Below are positions 26,256-34,406 of a stretch of 64,000 bases of DNA, piece after piece (the stretch's first letter is position 1; the number at the start of each line of letters is the position of its first letter). Both the position numbers and the translations under genes were made by a program. Where the stretch lies: assembly GCF_014648915.1 (NCBI RefSeq), contig NZ_BMSA01000020.1, positions 120,850 through 184,849 of the forward strand, written 5' to 3'. The notes under the pieces are model-generated. The model was not told the origin of the DNA. It did no database searches and saw nothing but the letters and a program-made list of their open reading frames with translations. This stretch comes from Streptomyces phaeofaciens. GTDB lineage: Bacteria > Actinomycetota > Actinomycetes > Streptomycetales > Streptomycetaceae.

Positions 26256-27194
26256 TCAGGCTGTAACCGGTCGTTCGACCAACGCCAGTGCGAGCCTCGG
26301 AAGTTCTGTGAGATCCGCCGCAGCCCCACTCAACCAGTGCACCCGCGGATCGCGCCTGAACCATGAATCCTGACGGCGCGCGAAGCGCTTGGTGGCACGG
26401 ACCGTCTCGGTGCGCGCCTCGTCCTCGGTGCACTCACCGCTCAGGGCGGCGAGGACCTGCTGGTAGCCGAGCGCGCGCGCCGCCGTACGCCCCTCGCGCA
26501 GGCCCTGCGCCTCCAGCGCGCGGACCTCGTCCACGAGCCCCTGCTCCCACATCCGGTCGACCCGGCGGGCGATGCGCTCGTCCAGCTCGGGGCGGGCGAC
26601 GTCGACGCCGATCTGCACGGTGTCGTAGACCGAGTCATGGCCCGGCAGATTGGCCGTGAAGGGCTTGCCGGTGATCTCGATCACTTCAAGGGCGCGCACG
26701 ATCCGGCGGCCGTTGCTGGGCAGGATGGCGTGCGCCGCCTCGGGGTCGGCGGCGGCCAGCCGGGCGTGCAGCGCGCCGGAGCCGCGCAGGGTCAGCTCCT
26801 CCTCGAGCCGGGCACGGACCTCGGGGTCGGTGCCGGGGAACTCCAGGTTGTCGACGGCGCCACGGACGTACAGCCCGGAGCCGCCGACGAGAATCGGCCA
26901 GCGGCCCTCGGCGAGCAGCGCGTCGATACGGGCGCGGGCGAGCCGCTGGTACTCGGCGACGGACGCGGTGACCGTGACGTCCCAGACGTCCAGGAGGTGG
27001 TGCGGGACACCGCCGCGCTCCTCGGGCGTCAGTTTGGCGGTGCCGATGTCCATCCCTCGGTAGAGCTGCATGGAGTCGGCGTTGACGACCTCGCCGCCGA
27101 GTCGCTGGGCCAGGAAAACGCCCAGATCGGACTTTCCGGCTGCGGTCGGGCCGACGACGGCGATGACGCGGGGGGCGGGGGGTGCGCTGCTCAC
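26256..27194 (-). CDS. miaA: tRNA dimethylallyltransferase
   Basis: A 312-residue MiaA, which transfers a dimethylallyl group to A37 of tRNAs reading codons that start with U. The P-loop GPTAAGKS is at 15-22; NADSMQLYRGMDIGTAK and GGSGLYVRG are further signatures. GTG 27194 is chosen for correct family length; the upstream frame is Arg-rich with no similarity. The next step in the same pathway, 2-methylthio addition, is encoded by miaB at 29069-30598. The gene is divergent from the small acidic protein at 27377. Confidence 0.95.
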   Translation of the reverse strand: MSSAPPAPRVIAVVGPTAAGKSDLGVFLAQRLGGEVVNADSMQLYRGMDIGTAKLTPEERGGVPHHLLDVWDVTVTASVAEYQRLARARIDALLAEGRWPILVGGSGLYVRGAVDNLEFPGTDPEVRARLEEELTLRGSGALHARLAAADPEAAHAILPSNGRRIVRALEVIEITGKPFTANLPGHDSVYDTVQIGVDVARPELDERIARRVDRMWEQGLVDEVRALEAQGLREGRTAARALGYQQVLAALSGECTEDEARTETVRATKRFARRQDSWFRRDPRVHWLSGAAADLTELPRLALALVERPVTA

Positions 27195-27376
27195 CGCACC
27201 AGTCTCCCAAACCCCGCGACCCGCTCTCGAACGAGTTAGGTGACGGTGCCCGTGAGACGTCGTTGCCCGTTGCGAGATCCCCGTCACCCGTTCACGGGAG
27301 CGGCGACCCCGGTGGCACAAAGAGACGCACCGGGCAACGCGGGATTTCGTCCGCACGAGTACCGTATGGAGTGAAT

Positions 27377-27676
27377 ATGGGCGTTTTGGCGCGGCTTTTC
27401 GGAAGGTCGAAGGCCACGGAGGAGGCGGCTACGGAGACGGCCACCGAGGAAGCGGCGGCCACCGCCGAGGCACCGGACGGTGCCGGGGCGGAGCGGGCCG
27501 CCGAGGCCGCGCCGGAACCGGAGACCGCCGGGGCCGGGGACACCACGAGGACGGGAACGGAGACGGGGACGGCGGACGCCGTCGCGGTCGCCGCGACCGA
27601 GGGTGTGGAGATCCCCCGGCAACAGTCCGCCGAGGAGGTGGCCGACAGTGAGGCCGGCGAGGGCGCCCGTTCGTAA
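27377..27676 (+). CDS. Small acidic Ala/Glu-rich protein
   Basis: A 99-residue protein with a short basic amphipathic start (MGVLARLFGRSK) followed by an Ala/Glu/Thr-rich acidic tail without Cys, probably disordered. It is 25 nt upstream of the MT0933-like gene and probably co-transcribed with it. The basic first 12 residues could associate with membrane or nucleic acid. I do not recognise a function. The ATG at 27377 is chosen because the N-terminus then resembles that of small Streptomyces proteins at this locus. Confidence 0.7.
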   Translation: MGVLARLFGRSKATEEAATETATEEAAATAEAPDGAGAERAAEAAPEPETAGAGDTTRTGTETGTADAVAVAATEGVEIPRQQSAEEVADSEAGEGARS

Positions 27677-27701
27677 CGACCCCCGCTAGGGAAGGTGACC
27701 C

Positions 27702-27974
27702 ATGGGTCTTTTGGACAACTTGAAGGCCAGGCTGGCCCCCGCCAAGGACAAGGTCTCGGGCCTCGCGCACCAGCACGGGGACAAGGTCACGCATGGTCTC
27801 GACAAGGCCGCCAAGGTCGTCGACGACAAGACCAAGGGCAAGTACAGCGACAGGATCCACACGGGCACCGACAAGGCGAAGGGCGCCATGGACCGGCTCG
27901 CGCACAAGGACGAGCCCGGGGCGGGCGGCGGCGACACGTTCACCCCGCCGCGTACTCCCCCGCCGGCCTCCTGA
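27702..27974 (+). CDS. MT0933-like antitoxin-family small protein
   Basis: A 90-residue Lys/Asp-rich helical protein: MGLLDNLKARLAPAKDKVSG, then a repeating pattern HGDKVTHGLDKAAKVVDDKTKGKYSDRI and GTDKAKGAMDRLAHKD. This matches the pattern I remember for the MT0933 antitoxin family (PF14013). GGAAGG precedes the ATG. No toxin gene is recognisable nearby, and the composition also resembles stress-related helical proteins of the CsbD/YtxH type, so the antitoxin label is a family name, not an assigned role. The last 15 residues are Gly/Pro-rich. A strong terminator follows. Confidence 0.8.
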   Translation: MGLLDNLKARLAPAKDKVSGLAHQHGDKVTHGLDKAAKVVDDKTKGKYSDRIHTGTDKAKGAMDRLAHKDEPGAGGGDTFTPPRTPPPAS

Positions 27975-27999
27975 GTCCCCTCCCACCGGCACCTCGATC

Positions 28000-28041
28000 G
28001 GCGGACGGCCGCGGAGCGCGACACGCTCCCGGCCGTCCGCC
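28000..28041 (+). terminator. Terminator after the MT0933-like gene
   Basis: A 12-bp stem ggcggacggccg / cggccgtccgcc with an additional inner 6-bp stem ggagcg / cgctcc, followed by gtttctg. One of the strongest hairpins in the window. Confidence 0.9.
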
Positions 28042-28121
28042 GTTTCTGCGGTCGGCCACGCGCCGCACGGCCCGTGGCACACCGGCCGACGAGCCGGCTC
28101 TCGGGCAGCAGGCCGTGTGGT

Positions 28122-28188
28122 GCATCGGCCCGCGAGACGGCCCTGCGGCCGCACGCCGCGTCGCGCACCGGCCCGCGAGGCGGCCCTG
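28122..28188. repeat. 24-bp direct repeat, period 43, just 3' of the LigB-like gene
   Basis: A 24-nt block at 28122-28145 recurs at 28165-28188 with two differences, ending 18 nt before the stop codon position of the minus-strand gene. Confidence 0.8.
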
Positions 28189-28206
28189 GGCGCTCGGGCC
28201 GGAGGG

Positions 28207-28947
28207 CTACGACCAGGCCGCGACCACGTACCCCACGCCGTACGGCGCGTCCTCGTAGAGCAGAGTGCCGGTGAGGGCGGCGTTCTCGGCGGCGCCCGCG
28301 AGGATCTGCCAGGGGGCGCGGCCCGAGACCTTCAGTTCGTGGGCCAGGCCGATGTCCAGGGCGGTCAGCGCCGCGAGGTCCGCCGTGCCCAGCGCGCGGG
28401 CGACCGCCGCGTCGAAGGGCGCCGCCCGCTCGTCGAGGTAGCCCGGTGCCTTCAGCGTCCGGCAGGCACTGGCGTCGCCCATCACCAGCAGCGCGACCCG
28501 TTCCGCCCGCGCGCCGATCTCCCGTCCGGTCTCGGCGCACGCCTCGGCGGTGAGCGCTTCCGTCACGCCTAGTCCCTCGAGCGGGGCGTCCGCCCAGCGG
28601 GTCCGCTCCAGCAGCCAGGCGGCGACGGAGAGCGAGGGCGGCAGCTCGCGCCCGGTGGCGGCGGCCGCGTCAGGGGCGTCCTCGCCGTGAATATGAGCGC
28701 CGCCCAGTCGTACGGCGAGGTCGACGCCGAAGCCGCGGAACGAGCCCCACGTGCCCGCCGCGTGGACGCCGGCCCCGGCCTCCTCGGTGGGCGCGACGAC
28801 CACGAGCCGGTCCGGGCGGGCGGCCGCCAGCACGGCCAGCGCGTCGGAGCAGGCGGCGCGCGCCGTGTCCAGCTCGGGTGCGGCGCCCGTGGCGACCTCG
28901 GGCACGAGGAGCGGGGGGCAGGGGCAGACTGCGGCGGCGACAAGCAT
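28207..28947 (-). CDS. Class III extradiol dioxygenase subunit B-like protein
   Basis: A 246-residue LigB-superfamily protein. MLVAAAVCPCPPLLVPE, VVVAPTEEA, GDASACRTLKAPGYLDERAAPFD and the C-terminal YGVGYVVAAWS are typical of the small actinobacterial branch of this family. The iron-binding His pair seen in true extradiol dioxygenases is not obvious (CPCPPLL replaces the usual SHSP-like motif), so enzyme activity is uncertain. In Streptomyces it commonly lies between miaB and miaA, as here. It is probably co-transcribed with miaB (121-nt gap). Confidence 0.85.
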   Translation of the reverse strand: MLVAAAVCPCPPLLVPEVATGAAPELDTARAACSDALAVLAAARPDRLVVVAPTEEAGAGVHAAGTWGSFRGFGVDLAVRLGGAHIHGEDAPDAAAATGRELPPSLSVAAWLLERTRWADAPLEGLGVTEALTAEACAETGREIGARAERVALLVMGDASACRTLKAPGYLDERAAPFDAAVARALGTADLAALTALDIGLAHELKVSGRAPWQILAGAAENAALTGTLLYEDAPYGVGYVVAAWS

Positions 28948-29050
28948 GATCGGCAGGGTAGCCCCGCAGGACGGCCGAGCGGCGCGACACCCGCCCCGGT
29001 GCGCCCGAACAGCGCCTCACCCGCCGCCGCGCGGGCCGGGCACGGCAACC

Positions 29051-29080
29051 GGGTCAGTCGCAGCCGGGTCAGTCGCAGCC
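29051..29080. repeat. 15-bp tandem duplication covering the miaB stop codon
   Basis: The unit gggtcagtcgcagcc occurs twice. On the minus strand it encodes Gly-Cys-Asp-stop and then, after Pro, Gly-Cys-Asp-stop again, so the last codons and stop of miaB are duplicated in frame. Confidence 0.92.
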
Positions 29081-30598
29081 GCAGCCGCTGCCCGTGGCGA
29101 CCGGCAGCGGGGCCGGGGCGCCGATCTTCGGCAGGCCCAGCATCACACCGGCCGGCTTGGCGGCCTTCTCCGCGGTGCGCTTCTCCCAGGCGTCGCCCGC
29201 GCGCGTGCGGCGCACGTCGAGGACGGCGCCCTCGGCGAGGAGGTGGTGCGGGGCGGCGTACGTGATCTCGACGGTCACCACGTCACCGGGGCGGACCTCC
29301 TGGTCCGGCTTGGTGAAGTGGACCAGGCGGTTGTCGGCGGCGCGGCCGGAGAGGCGGTGGGTGGCGCCGTCCTTGCGGCCCTCGCCCTCGGCGACCATCA
29401 GCTCCAGGGTGCGGCCGACCTGCTTCTTGTTCTCCTCCCAGGAGATCTCCTCCTGGAGGGCGACGAGACGCTCGTAGCGCGCCTGGACGACCTGCTTGGG
29501 GATCTGGTCCTCCATGGTCGCGGCCGGGGTGCCGGGGCGCTTGGAGTACTGGAAGGTGAAGGCCTGCGCGAAGCGGGCCTCGCGGACGACGTGCAGGGTC
29601 TGCTCGAAGTCCTCCTCGGTCTCGCCGGGGAAGCCGACGATGATGTCGGTGGTGATCGCGGCGTGCGGGATGGCGGCGCGGACCTTCTCGATGATGCCGA
29701 GGTAGCGCTCCTGCCGGTAGGACCGGCGCATCGCCTTCAGGACCGGGTCCGAGCCGGACTGGAGCGGCATGTGCAGCTGCGGCATCACGTTCGGCGTCTC
29801 GGCCATGGCGGCGATGACGTCGTCCGTGAAGTCGCGGGGATGGGGCGAGGTGAAGCGGACGCGCTCCAGGCCCTCGATCTGCCCGCAGGCGCGCAGCAGC
29901 TTGCTGAAGGCCTCGCGGTCGCCGATGTCGGAGCCGTAGGCGTTGACGTTCTGGCCGAGCAGGGTGATCTCGGAGACGCCCTCGTCGACCAGGGCCTCGA
30001 TCTCGGCGAGGATGTCGCCGGTGCGGCGGTCCTTCTCCTTGCCGCGCAGGGCCGGGACGATGCAGAAGGTGCAGGTGTTGTTGCAGCCGACGGAGATCGA
30101 CACCCAGGCCGCGTAGGCGCTCTCGCGGCGCGTCGGCAGTGTGGAGGGGAAGGCCTCCAGGGACTCGGCGATCTCGACCTGCGCCTCTTCCTGCACGCGC
30201 GCGCGTTCCAGCAGGACCGGGAGCTTGCCGATGTTGTGCGTGCCGAAGACGACGTCCACCCAGGGCGCCTTCTTCACGATGGTGTCGCGGTCCTTCTGCG
30301 CGAGGCAGCCGCCGACCGCGATCTGCATACCGGGGCGGGAGGCCTTCCTGGGCGCGAGCCGGCCGAGGTTGCCGTAGAGGCGGTTGTCGGCGTTCTCGCG
30401 CACCGCGCAGGTGTTGAAGACGACGACGTCCGCGTCGCCGTCCGAGCCCTCGGGGGCGCGCACGTACCCGGCGTCCTCCAGCAGTCCGGACAACCGCTCG
30501 GAGTCGTGGACGTTCATCTGGCACCCATAGGTGCGGATCTCATAGCTCTTGGGTGCTTGAACGTCCACTGCGAGGCTCCGGTCGCTGCTGCTGGTCAT
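29069..30598 (-). CDS. miaB: tRNA-2-methylthio-N6-dimethylallyladenosine synthase
   Basis: A 509-residue radical-SAM methylthiotransferase. The N-terminal UPF0004 domain has C26, C64 and C98 for the auxiliary iron-sulfur cluster; the radical-SAM triad C172, C176 and C179 is in GCNNTCTFC. The C-terminal TRAM domain spans about 385-450. It converts i6A37 made by MiaA into ms2i6A37. The extreme C-terminus adds GSGCGCD after a Pro/Ala-rich linker, which is not part of the TRAM fold. The ATG at 30598 gives the usual length. It is divergent from the EamA transporter gene. Confidence 0.96.
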   Translation of the reverse strand: MTSSSDRSLAVDVQAPKSYEIRTYGCQMNVHDSERLSGLLEDAGYVRAPEGSDGDADVVVFNTCAVRENADNRLYGNLGRLAPRKASRPGMQIAVGGCLAQKDRDTIVKKAPWVDVVFGTHNIGKLPVLLERARVQEEAQVEIAESLEAFPSTLPTRRESAYAAWVSISVGCNNTCTFCIVPALRGKEKDRRTGDILAEIEALVDEGVSEITLLGQNVNAYGSDIGDREAFSKLLRACGQIEGLERVRFTSPHPRDFTDDVIAAMAETPNVMPQLHMPLQSGSDPVLKAMRRSYRQERYLGIIEKVRAAIPHAAITTDIIVGFPGETEEDFEQTLHVVREARFAQAFTFQYSKRPGTPAATMEDQIPKQVVQARYERLVALQEEISWEENKKQVGRTLELMVAEGEGRKDGATHRLSGRAADNRLVHFTKPDQEVRPGDVVTVEITYAAPHHLLAEGAVLDVRRTRAGDAWEKRTAEKAAKPAGVMLGLPKIGAPAPLPVATGSGCGCD

Positions 30599-30742
30599 GC
30601 CTCAAGGGTAGGCGCTCGCCACGATGCCTCCGGCCGGGAGGCGGATCGTCGTACGACGCCCGGTGGTGGCGGCCGGTTCCAAAGTGGCACGGTGCACGGA
30701 CCATGCCGGCGGGCGGCACCGGAACACGAGGGGGATCAACCG

Positions 30743-31783
30743 ATGACGACCTCGACGCGAGCGGGTTCCGTCGGCGCGCAGTTCCTCGCGCTGGCCCTGC
30801 TGTGGGGAGCGAGCTACCTCTTCATCAAGGTCTCCCTGGACGGCCTGTCCCCGGCGCAGGTCATGCTCGGCCGGCTCGCCCTGGGGGGTGCCTTCCTGGC
30901 CGCGGTCATGGCCGTGACCCGGCGCCGCTGGCCCCGCGACGCCCGTACCTGGCGCGCGCTCGCCGCGATCTCGGTGTTCCTGTGCGTGGCCCCGTTCTCG
31001 CTCTACGCGTGGGCCGGTGAGCGCATCCCGTCCGGGCTGTCCAGCATCTACAACGCGACGACCCCGCTCGCGGCCCTGCTCGTCTCGCTGATCGTGCTGC
31101 CCGACGAGCGGCTGACCCGCGCCCGCGCGTGGGGCCTGGTCCTCGCCTTCCTCGGCGTCACCGTCGTCGCCGCGCCCTGGAGCGCCCTCGGCACCTCCGG
31201 CGACGGCGCCTCTCTCGCGGCCCAGCTCGCCTGTCTGGGCGCCAACGTCTGCTACGGCATCGGCTTCGTCCTCAGCCGCCGACTGCTGCGGGGCACCGGG
31301 CACGACACCCTCACGATCGCCGCCGGCCAGGTCGTCGTGGCCACGGCCGTCGGGCTCCTCGTCGCCCCCTTCATCGGCGGTCTCGAACCGGTCCGTCTCA
31401 CCCCGTCGGTGCTGGGCGGCATCCTGGTGCTGGGCACGGCCGGCACCGGACTGGCCTACATCCTGAACACCCGGATCATCGCCGCGTGGGGCGCGACCAC
31501 CGCGGCCACGGTCACCTATCTCACCCCGGTCGTCGGCGTCGTGCTCGGTGTCCTCGTGCTCGGCGAGACCGTCCACTGGCACGAGCCCGCCGGCGCCGTC
31601 CTGGTCGTCCTCGGCATCCTGGTCAGCCAGGGACGGCTGGGGGCGCGCCGCCGGCCGCCGGCCCTGGCTGTTGTTCCGGGCCCAGGTCCGGGAGCGGGGC
31701 CGCAGCCGGGACCTTCGGCGGGTCTGCGGCGGGCACAGCGACTCGGATCTCCACCGGCGCCGGGATCCGCGGCCGACGTCTGA
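30743..31783 (+). CDS. EamA/DMT family transporter
   Basis: A 346-residue member of the drug/metabolite transporter superfamily with two EamA repeats and about ten membrane segments, beginning with FLALALLWGASYLFIKVSLDGLSP. The second repeat is about residues 155-295 and ends in LGETVHWHEPAGAVLVVLGILVSQ. The last ~50 residues are Pro/Gly/Arg-rich and cytosolic. The ATG at 30743 follows GAGGGGGAT. The substrate is unknown. It stands alone, divergent from miaB. Confidence 0.9.
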   Translation: MTTSTRAGSVGAQFLALALLWGASYLFIKVSLDGLSPAQVMLGRLALGGAFLAAVMAVTRRRWPRDARTWRALAAISVFLCVAPFSLYAWAGERIPSGLSSIYNATTPLAALLVSLIVLPDERLTRARAWGLVLAFLGVTVVAAPWSALGTSGDGASLAAQLACLGANVCYGIGFVLSRRLLRGTGHDTLTIAAGQVVVATAVGLLVAPFIGGLEPVRLTPSVLGGILVLGTAGTGLAYILNTRIIAAWGATTAATVTYLTPVVGVVLGVLVLGETVHWHEPAGAVLVVLGILVSQGRLGARRRPPALAVVPGPGPGAGPQPGPSAGLRRAQRLGSPPAPGSAADV

Positions 31784-31841
31784 CGTCTGATGTCTGACGT
31801 CCGATATCTGATGGCCGGCGTTGGCGTCTGGCGGTCACGGG

Positions 31842-31905
31842 GCGCCGGGCACCTGCCGACCTTGCGTCATGCCGCGCCGGGCACCTGCCGACCCTGCGTC
31901 ATGCC
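31842..31905. repeat. 32-bp tandem duplication just 3' of the PP2C phosphatase gene
   Basis: Two 32-nt copies (31842-31873 and 31874-31905) differ by one base. The array ends 5 nt from the stop codon (31911) of the minus-strand gene. To its left (31780-31815) lies a degenerate 8-bp repeat of the form gacgtctg. Confidence 0.9.
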
Positions 31906-31910
31906 GCGGG

Positions 31911-32660
31911 TCATTCGTCCGAGACCCGCACCAGCGTCAGCGTGATGTTGTCCGGGCCGCCCTCGGCGATGGCGGCCTTCCACAGTTCGAAGGCCGCGCG
32001 GGCGTCATCGTGCTCGCGCAGTATCTCCCCGAGCGCCTCCTCCGGCACCGGGTCGGTCAGCCCGTCGGTGCAGACGAGGTAGCGGTCGCCGGGTGCGAGG
32101 GGAAAGGCCGTCACATGAGGGCGGACGGGGCGGAAGTCCGGGCTCCCGCCAAGGCATTGGGTGACGACGGACGTCGTGCGCTGCCCGGGCGCGAGCGGCG
32201 GACTGTCGTCGACGCTCACCTGGCGCAGCCCGTCGTCCTCGACGGCGAAGACCCGGCTGTCGCCCACGTTGAACACCAGCAGTTCGTCGGGTCCTACGAC
32301 CACCCCGGCGATCGTCGTCCCCATGCCGGCCAGCTCCTCGCCCTCGTCACCGCCGGCGGCCTGGTACACGGCGTGGTTGCACGCGTCCAGGGCGTCGCGG
32401 ACGGCGCCCTCGTCGGTCAGCACGGGCCCCAGTGACGCGATCCGGCGGACGACCAGCGCGCTGGCCACGTCGCCACGGGGATGCCCGCCGAGCCCGTCGG
32501 CGACGGCGACGGCGAGGGGCGTCCCGAGCGGGAAGACCAGGGTCTGGGGGTTCTCGGTCACCGTGGCGCACAGGGTCCACGGCCCGGCGACGAGACTGTC
32601 CTCGTTCCGGTCCCGAAGCAGCCCGGGATGGCTGAGCGCCGTCACGACGACATGCGGCAT
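31911..32660 (-). CDS. PP2C-family serine/threonine phosphatase
   Basis: A 249-residue PPM-type phosphatase. Metal-binding motifs are in order: RDRNEDS near the N-terminus, VADGLGGH, GMGTTIAG, NVGDSRVF, CTDGLTDPV and GGPDNITLT, so the catalytic Asp set is complete. Such enzymes counter Hanks-type kinases. No kinase gene is adjacent. It is a compact single-domain form without membrane segment. It lies downstream of the dehydrogenase gene but is separated from it by a terminator, so it probably has its own promoter. Confidence 0.93.
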   Translation of the reverse strand: MPHVVVTALSHPGLLRDRNEDSLVAGPWTLCATVTENPQTLVFPLGTPLAVAVADGLGGHPRGDVASALVVRRIASLGPVLTDEGAVRDALDACNHAVYQAAGGDEGEELAGMGTTIAGVVVGPDELLVFNVGDSRVFAVEDDGLRQVSVDDSPPLAPGQRTTSVVTQCLGGSPDFRPVRPHVTAFPLAPGDRYLVCTDGLTDPVPEEALGEILREHDDARAAFELWKAAIAEGGPDNITLTLVRVSDE

Positions 32661-32699
32661 GTCTCAAGGGTAGGCGGCCCTGGGGGCCGTCACTAGCGC

Positions 32700-32720
32700 G
32701 GGATGCGTTTGTCGCATCCC
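32700..32720 (-). terminator. Terminator downstream of the TetR-linked dehydrogenase gene
   Basis: A perfect 8-bp stem gggatgcg / cgcatccc with loop tttgt, 36 nt after the dehydrogenase stop. Confidence 0.8.
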
Positions 32721-32755
32721 ACGTCACAGGCGCGCGGGCGTCACCCTCGGAGCCC

Positions 32756-33640
32756 TCAAGCAGCCGTCCGGGAGCCGGTCCTGGCCTCCAGCGCGTGCAG
32801 TACGGCGACCATGTCCTCGCCGCCGTGCCCCTGGGCGACCGCCTCGTCGTAGAGGGTGTGGCAGACGTCGAGAAGGGGCGAGGCCAGGCCGGCCTGGCGG
32901 GCGGCCCGGGCGATCAGCCGGTTGTTCTTCAGGACGTCGGCGGCCGCCGCCTGCACGGCGAAGTCACGGGCCAGCAGCTTGGGGGCCTTCCCGCGGGAGA
33001 CCGCGCTGGCCATCGGTCCGGCGTCGAGGACGTCCCGGAGCAGGCGTTGGTCGAGTCCGTGCCGGTCGGCGAAGTGGAACGCCTCGGTCAGCCCGGTGAC
33101 CAGGGTGATCAGGAACAGGTTCACGGAGAACTTCATCAGCAGCGCGCCCGGGACCTCGCCGCAGTCGAACGTCTCGCGGCACAGGGGGGCCAGCAGGGGC
33201 CGTACGGCTGCCACGGCGTCGTCGTCGCCCGCCAGCATCGCCACCAGCTCGCCCTGCTCGGCGGGGACCCTGGAACCGGAGACCGGGGCCTCGACATAGG
33301 TTCCGCCCGCCGCCCGGACGGCGTCCCGCAGGCCCGTCGAGTACGCGGGCGAGACGGTGCCCATGTGGACGACGGTGCGGCCGCCGACACGCGTGGCGAA
33401 GTCCGCGGTCCCGCGGGCCAGGACCGCGTCGAGGGCGCTCTCGTCGGCCAGCATGAGGATCACCGTGTCGGCCCGGTCGAACACCTCGGCGGGGCTCGCC
33501 GCGATCTCGGCGCCGGCCTCGCGCAGGGGTGTGGCGCGGCCGGGGGTGCGGTTCCAGACGACGAGCGGCGTTCCGGCGCGGGCGAGGTTGAGCGCCATGG
33601 GCTGCCCCATGACCCCGAGGCCGATGAATCCCACGTACAT
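32756..33640 (-). CDS. NAD(P)-dependent oxidoreductase, 3-hydroxyisobutyrate dehydrogenase family
   Basis: A 294-residue beta-hydroxyacid dehydrogenase. The Rossmann motif is GFIGLGVMGQPMALNL at residues 4-19; the substrate loop EAPVSGSRVPAE and the catalytic Lys in LLMKFSVNLFLI follow, with the cofactor-facing LKNNRLIARAA helix near the C-terminus. The substrate could be 3-hydroxyisobutyrate, tartronate semialdehyde or an imine. ATG 33640 follows GAAGGG. It is divergent from a TetR regulator, and the shared region holds two palindromic operators, so it is almost certainly the main target of that regulator. Confidence 0.92.
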   Translation of the reverse strand: MYVGFIGLGVMGQPMALNLARAGTPLVVWNRTPGRATPLREAGAEIAASPAEVFDRADTVILMLADESALDAVLARGTADFATRVGGRTVVHMGTVSPAYSTGLRDAVRAAGGTYVEAPVSGSRVPAEQGELVAMLAGDDDAVAAVRPLLAPLCRETFDCGEVPGALLMKFSVNLFLITLVTGLTEAFHFADRHGLDQRLLRDVLDAGPMASAVSRGKAPKLLARDFAVQAAAADVLKNNRLIARAARQAGLASPLLDVCHTLYDEAVAQGHGGEDMVAVLHALEARTGSRTAA

Positions 33641-33716
33641 GACACGCACCCTTCGTTCCGGTCCCTCCGGCCCGGGGCGGGGGTGAGTCCCGCCGTCCGT
33701 GGCCGTGACAGCTCGA

Positions 33717-33734
33717 CTATGACAGCGGTCATAG
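33717..33734. promoter_or_regulatory. TetR operator copy 1
   Basis: Palindrome ctatgacagcggtcatag: 7-bp half-sites ctatgac / gtcatag separated by 4 bp. It lies 77 nt upstream of the dehydrogenase start. Confidence 0.85.
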
Positions 33735-33743
33735 TAGTCGTCG

Positions 33744-33761
33744 CTATGACAACGGTCATAG
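33744..33761. promoter_or_regulatory. TetR operator copy 2
   Basis: Palindrome ctatgacaacggtcatag, identical to copy 1 except one spacer base. Centres of the two copies are 27 bp apart. This copy ends 31 nt before the regulator's ATG. Confidence 0.85.
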
Positions 33762-33792
33762 GGTGAGGACGACACAGAGCGGGAGGTCGACA

Positions 33793-34389
33793 ATGGCGGT
33801 GTCCGAACGGGGGCCACGGGAGCGGATGGTCTTCAGCGCGGCCCAGCTCATCCGGCGCGACGGGGTCGCCTCGACCGGGATGCGCGAGGTGGCGGCGCAG
33901 GCGCGGGCGCCGCGCGGATCGCTCCAGCACTACTTCCCGGGCGGCAAGGAGCAGTTGGTCAACGAGGCCGTGGGCTGGGCCGGCCGGTACGCGGGCAACC
34001 GGGTCGCCCGTTTCCTCGCGGCGCTGCCCGAGCCCACGCCCGGCGGGCTGTTCTCGGAGATGGTGCGCCAGTGGACCGACGAGTACGGGGCCACCGGGTT
34101 CGCGGGCGGCTGCCCGGTCGCGGCCGCCACGGTGGACTGCGCGGAGTCGAGCGCGTCCACCCGGGAGGCGGTGGCGGCCGCGTTCGCCGCCTGGACCGGG
34201 CCGGTGGCCGGGGCCCTGGTGGACATGGGGGTGCCGCGGGAGCGGGCCGGCGCGCTCGCCACGCTCATGATCAGCGCGCTGGAGGGGGCGATCCTCGTGG
34301 CCCGCGCCGAACGGGACGTCCGGGCGCTGACGACCGTGGCACGCGAGCTGGGCCCCCTCCTCGACGCGGCGGTGCGCCAGGACGGCTGA
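33793..34389 (+). CDS. TetR/AcrR family transcriptional regulator (LmrA/YxaF type)
   Basis: A 198-residue TetR regulator. The N-terminal HTH is about residues 10-55 (VFSAAQLIRRDGVASTGMREVAAQARAPRGSLQHYFPGGKEQLV); the C-terminal ligand domain with GFAGGCPVAAATVDCA is of the LmrA/YxaF type. ATG 33793 follows GGGAGG. It is divergent from the dehydrogenase gene, with two near-identical palindromes between them, indicating control of both. A likely ligand is the dehydrogenase substrate or a related toxic compound. The Cys residues in GGCPVAA and VDCAESS could make it responsive to electrophiles, but this is only inference. Confidence 0.93.
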   Translation: MAVSERGPRERMVFSAAQLIRRDGVASTGMREVAAQARAPRGSLQHYFPGGKEQLVNEAVGWAGRYAGNRVARFLAALPEPTPGGLFSEMVRQWTDEYGATGFAGGCPVAAATVDCAESSASTREAVAAAFAAWTGPVAGALVDMGVPRERAGALATLMISALEGAILVARAERDVRALTTVARELGPLLDAAVRQDG

Positions 34390-34406
34390 CCGCGCCGCGG
34401 CGCGCG

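Noticed and set aside
28751..30742. Long N-terminal extension of the EamA transporter frame running through miaB
   Set aside because: It overlaps miaB, which is certain, and the ATG at 30743 has a good ribosome site and begins the first membrane segment.
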